Shown here: positions 13,454 to 14,915 of the stretch, in pieces
Layout of the letters: the number at the start of each line of letters is the position of its first letter
Numbering within the stretch: position 1 is the stretch's first letter
Origin: Pedosphaera sp.
GTDB lineage: Bacteria > Verrucomicrobiota > Verrucomicrobiia > Limisphaerales > SXTU01
Assembly: GCA_009695395.1 (NCBI GenBank)
Contig: SIBB01000036.1
Location: 1-14,915 of the forward strand
DNA length: 14,915 bases
Direction: 5' to 3'
Notes under the pieces: generated by a model
The model's database searches: none
The model's input: only the letters and a program-made list of their open reading frames with translations
Told to the model about the DNA's origin: nothing
Position numbers and translations under genes: made by a program

Positions 13454-14314
13454 TCAATCGCCGGGCGACCACGACGAGTTGTCGAGCAACTGGATTCCTG
13501 GCCTTAGAAACCGGATGCGCCGCTGTTTGTAGAGCGTGCCGAGCGCCTGCTTAAAGGCGGTCTTGCTCACCCCGAAGGCTTCACGAACCACCTCGGGCGG
13601 GCTGTCGTCATCGAAGTCCAGCCGCCCCTCGGCAGCTTCAAGAGCTTGGACAATCTGCTCAGTCAACAAGCCAACGCGCCGGTAGCCGGACGCATCGAGG
13701 CTCAGGTCAATCTTCCCGTTCTCGCGGATCGTGCGGACAAAGCCATTTATCCGCTGCCCCGTCGCGAGCGGCGTCGCGAGGTTGTTGTGATAGAGCAGGC
13801 CAAGGTGGGCGTCCTCGACGATGGCGTTGTAGCCCATCGGCGTCTGGCCGGTGACGAGGAGATTCACCGGCTGCCCGTCGCGGTAGTTCGGCGTCTCGCG
13901 GCTCAAGTGCTTGCGCAGTCGGGCCGACGCCACGATGCGGTTGGTCTTCTCGTCGAGATAGACGGCCACGACGACGGCCTGGCCCGCGCGCACTTGCGGG
14001 TCCTGCTCACGGAACGGCAGCAATAAATCCTTGGGTAAACCCCAGTCCAGAAACGCGCCGATCGCGCGGTTCACGCTGACGACGTTCAGACACGCGAACT
14101 CGCCCACCATCACCAGCGGCGTCTCGGTTGTGCAGACAAGCCGGTCCTCGGAATCGCGATAGACGAACACGTCGAGCGGCTCCGCCGGCACAAGGTCGCG
14201 CGGGATGTAACGTCCGGGCAGCAGCAGTTCGCCCAACTCCCCGCCGTCGAGGTAAAGACCTGCGGTGGTTTCCCGAACGACCGAGAGAAGATTGCGTCTG
14301 CCGATGTTTGCCAT
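13454..14314 (-). CDS. cvfB: CvfB/YitL-type S1 RNA-binding protein
   Basis: CvfB proteins bind RNA through S1 domains and end in a winged helix; in Staphylococcus aureus CvfB affects virulence gene expression. This 286-residue product matches that plan. An N-terminal S1-like domain (about 6-62) includes GGELGELLLPGRYIP. The second S1 (about 69-133) has the family's hallmark GAFLDWGLPKDLLLPFREQ (86-104). The third (about 146-207) has GYNAIVEDAHLGLLYHN and ENGKIDLSLD. A C-terminal winged helix (about 215-278) has REAFGVSKTAFKQALGTLY. The ATG at 14314 has GGGAG ahead of it, unusually close. It lies 57 bp after yciH and 3 bp before the VF530 gene. Full length, nothing missing. Confidence 0.9.
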   Translation of the reverse strand: MANIGRRNLLSVVRETTAGLYLDGGELGELLLPGRYIPRDLVPAEPLDVFVYRDSEDRLVCTTETPLVMVGEFACLNVVSVNRAIGAFLDWGLPKDLLLPFREQDPQVRAGQAVVVAVYLDEKTNRIVASARLRKHLSRETPNYRDGQPVNLLVTGQTPMGYNAIVEDAHLGLLYHNNLATPLATGQRINGFVRTIRENGKIDLSLDASGYRRVGLLTEQIVQALEAAEGRLDFDDDSPPEVVREAFGVSKTAFKQALGTLYKQRRIRFLRPGIQLLDNSSWSPGD

Positions 14315-14371
14315 GCTCCCGAATGGTAAGCACGGTGGCGCTCCGTCCGCAGCTAAATCGTCGCTGCGCGG

Positions 14372-14767
14372 CTAGCCGCCCGCGAACACCGGCTTAAAAT
14401 TCGCCTCGGTCAAAATCTTCGCCACCACCTCGCGCTGGTCGCCCTGAATCTCGATGCGCCCCTCTTTCACCGTGCCGCCGGAGCCGCACGCGCGTTGCAT
14501 CGCCTTGGCCAGTTGTTCCTTCTCCGGCAGGCCGATGCCCACGAAGCCCGTGACCACCGTCACCGTCTTGCCACCGCGCCCGGCCTTCTGCCGGATGATG
14601 TCCACGCGCCCGCGGCTCTTTCGCTTCGATGCAGGCCCGGCTGCGGACGAAGATTCCTGCGGCGAACTTTCAGGGGCGGAGGGGAGACCTTCGCTGGACA
14701 ACGCCGCGAAGGGATTGTGACTCAATGCCGGTCCTCCATCCGTGGGGACACGTCTGTCGTTACTCAA
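14372..14767 (-). CDS. yciH: YciH/eIF1 (SUI1)-like translation factor
   Basis: Bacterial YciH is a small homologue of eukaryotic eIF1 that can affect start-site fidelity on the 30S subunit and is reported as a translation inhibitor under stress. The 131-residue product has a Ser/Pro-rich N-terminal half (including LSHNPFAALSS, a phrase found in relatives) and a SUI1 domain from about residue 53. The domain carries GRVDIIRQKAGRGGKTVTV, LPEKEQLAKAMQRACGSGGT and EGRIEIQGDQRE (102-113). The start is a TTG (14767-14765) overlapping the TGA of the DUF1501 gene, with AAAGGGG about 8 nt upstream as the ribosome binding site. No ATG or GTG gives a full domain plus the conserved N-terminal phrase. CvfB and VF530 genes follow in the same direction. 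Confidence 0.88.
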   Translation of the reverse strand: MSNDRRVPTDGGPALSHNPFAALSSEGLPSAPESSPQESSSAAGPASKRKSRGRVDIIRQKAGRGGKTVTVVTGFVGIGLPEKEQLAKAMQRACGSGGTVKEGRIEIQGDQREVVAKILTEANFKPVFAGG

Positions 14768-14915
14768 GCCAACACCCCTTTCACAATCTCCGCCTCGCGC
14801 TCAATGCCGGAGAGCCGCATGTCCACCCCGAGGTTCTTGAAGGTCAGCTTCAGGTGGTCCACGCCCATCAGGTGCAGCAGCGTCGCGTTGAGGTCGTTCA
14901 GATGGACCGCGTCTT
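14764..14915 (-). CDS. C-terminal end of a DUF1501 family protein (partial)
   Basis: Only the last 49 or so residues are inside the window; the gene continues beyond the right edge. The translation reads AVHLNDLNATLLHLMGVDHL, then KLTFKNLGVDMRLSGIE, and ends EIVKGVLA. This is the closing segment of DUF1501 proteins, a sulfatase/alkaline-phosphatase-like group that is very abundant in Planctomycetota and Verrucomicrobiota and usually paired with a DUF1549/DUF1553 cytochrome-type gene. It is too short for the ORF cutoff yet clear from the His-Leu-Asn-Asp-Leu and Leu-Met-Gly-x-Asp-His pattern. The stop TGA overlaps the TTG start of yciH (TTGA), so translation of the two is probably coupled. Enzyme activity is not established for the family. 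Confidence 0.85.
   Translation of the reverse strand, partial: DAVHLNDLNATLLHLMGVDHLKLTFKNLGVDMRLSGIEREAEIVKGVLA

Overview
The window is GC-rich bacterial DNA with short gaps, no rRNA or tRNA and no CRISPR array. It most likely comes from a Verrucomicrobiota genome, perhaps of the Pedosphaera/Limisphaera side. The reasons are the DUF1501 C-terminus at the right edge, the intact mreBCD-mrdA-rodA cell-shape cluster, and short dispersed-type repeats built on CACAGAT and TTTTGAG, which I remember as common in Verrucomicrobiota and Planctomycetota genomes. This placement is inferred from gene content and style, not from a marker search.

Layout. (1) 1-3716 looks like a cell-surface glycan (LPS or exopolysaccharide) region. 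It holds a 5'-truncated SAM methyltransferase and a second methyltransferase one base behind it (+ strand), a convergent family 9 (heptosyltransferase-like) glycosyltransferase (- strand), and a divergent family 4 glycosyltransferase (+ strand). The 198-bp gap between the two glycosyltransferases carries a 12-bp inverted repeat and a 12-bp palindrome. (2) 3786-11671 is one minus-strand operon, read mreB > mreC > mreD > mrdA (PBP2) > rodA > RNase E/G. Its products form the elongasome: MreB filaments, the MreC/MreD linkers, the RodA polymerase and the PBP2 transpeptidase. An endoribonuclease closes the operon. Junctions are 25 bp (mreB/mreC), 115 bp (mreC/mreD), 132 bp (mreD/mrdA), 3 bp (mrdA/rodA) and 6 bp (rodA/RNase). 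The two long gaps flank mreD and are filled by two different inverted-repeat elements. (3) 11851-13050 holds two convergent genes for exported proteins: an unrecognised Ala-rich protein and a cysteine-free thioredoxin-fold-like protein. (4) 13160-14767 (minus) is a compact RNA/translation cluster: an eIF1/SUI1-like factor (YciH), a CvfB-type S1 RNA-binding protein and a VF530-family small protein. It sits directly behind the end of a DUF1501 gene whose stop overlaps the YciH start.

No stretch over 300 bases lacks a gene. The longest non-coding gaps (2418-2615, 11672-11850, 8982-9113, 9666-9780, 13051-13159) are described below where they hold something; I see nothing structured in 13051-13159. 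Shine-Dalgarno sequences are weak or absent in front of most genes. I found no clearly new multi-gene system. The observations most worth following are the repeat elements around mreD, the hairpin touching the mreC start, the structured leader of the exported Ala-rich protein, and the long N-terminal extension of the RNase.
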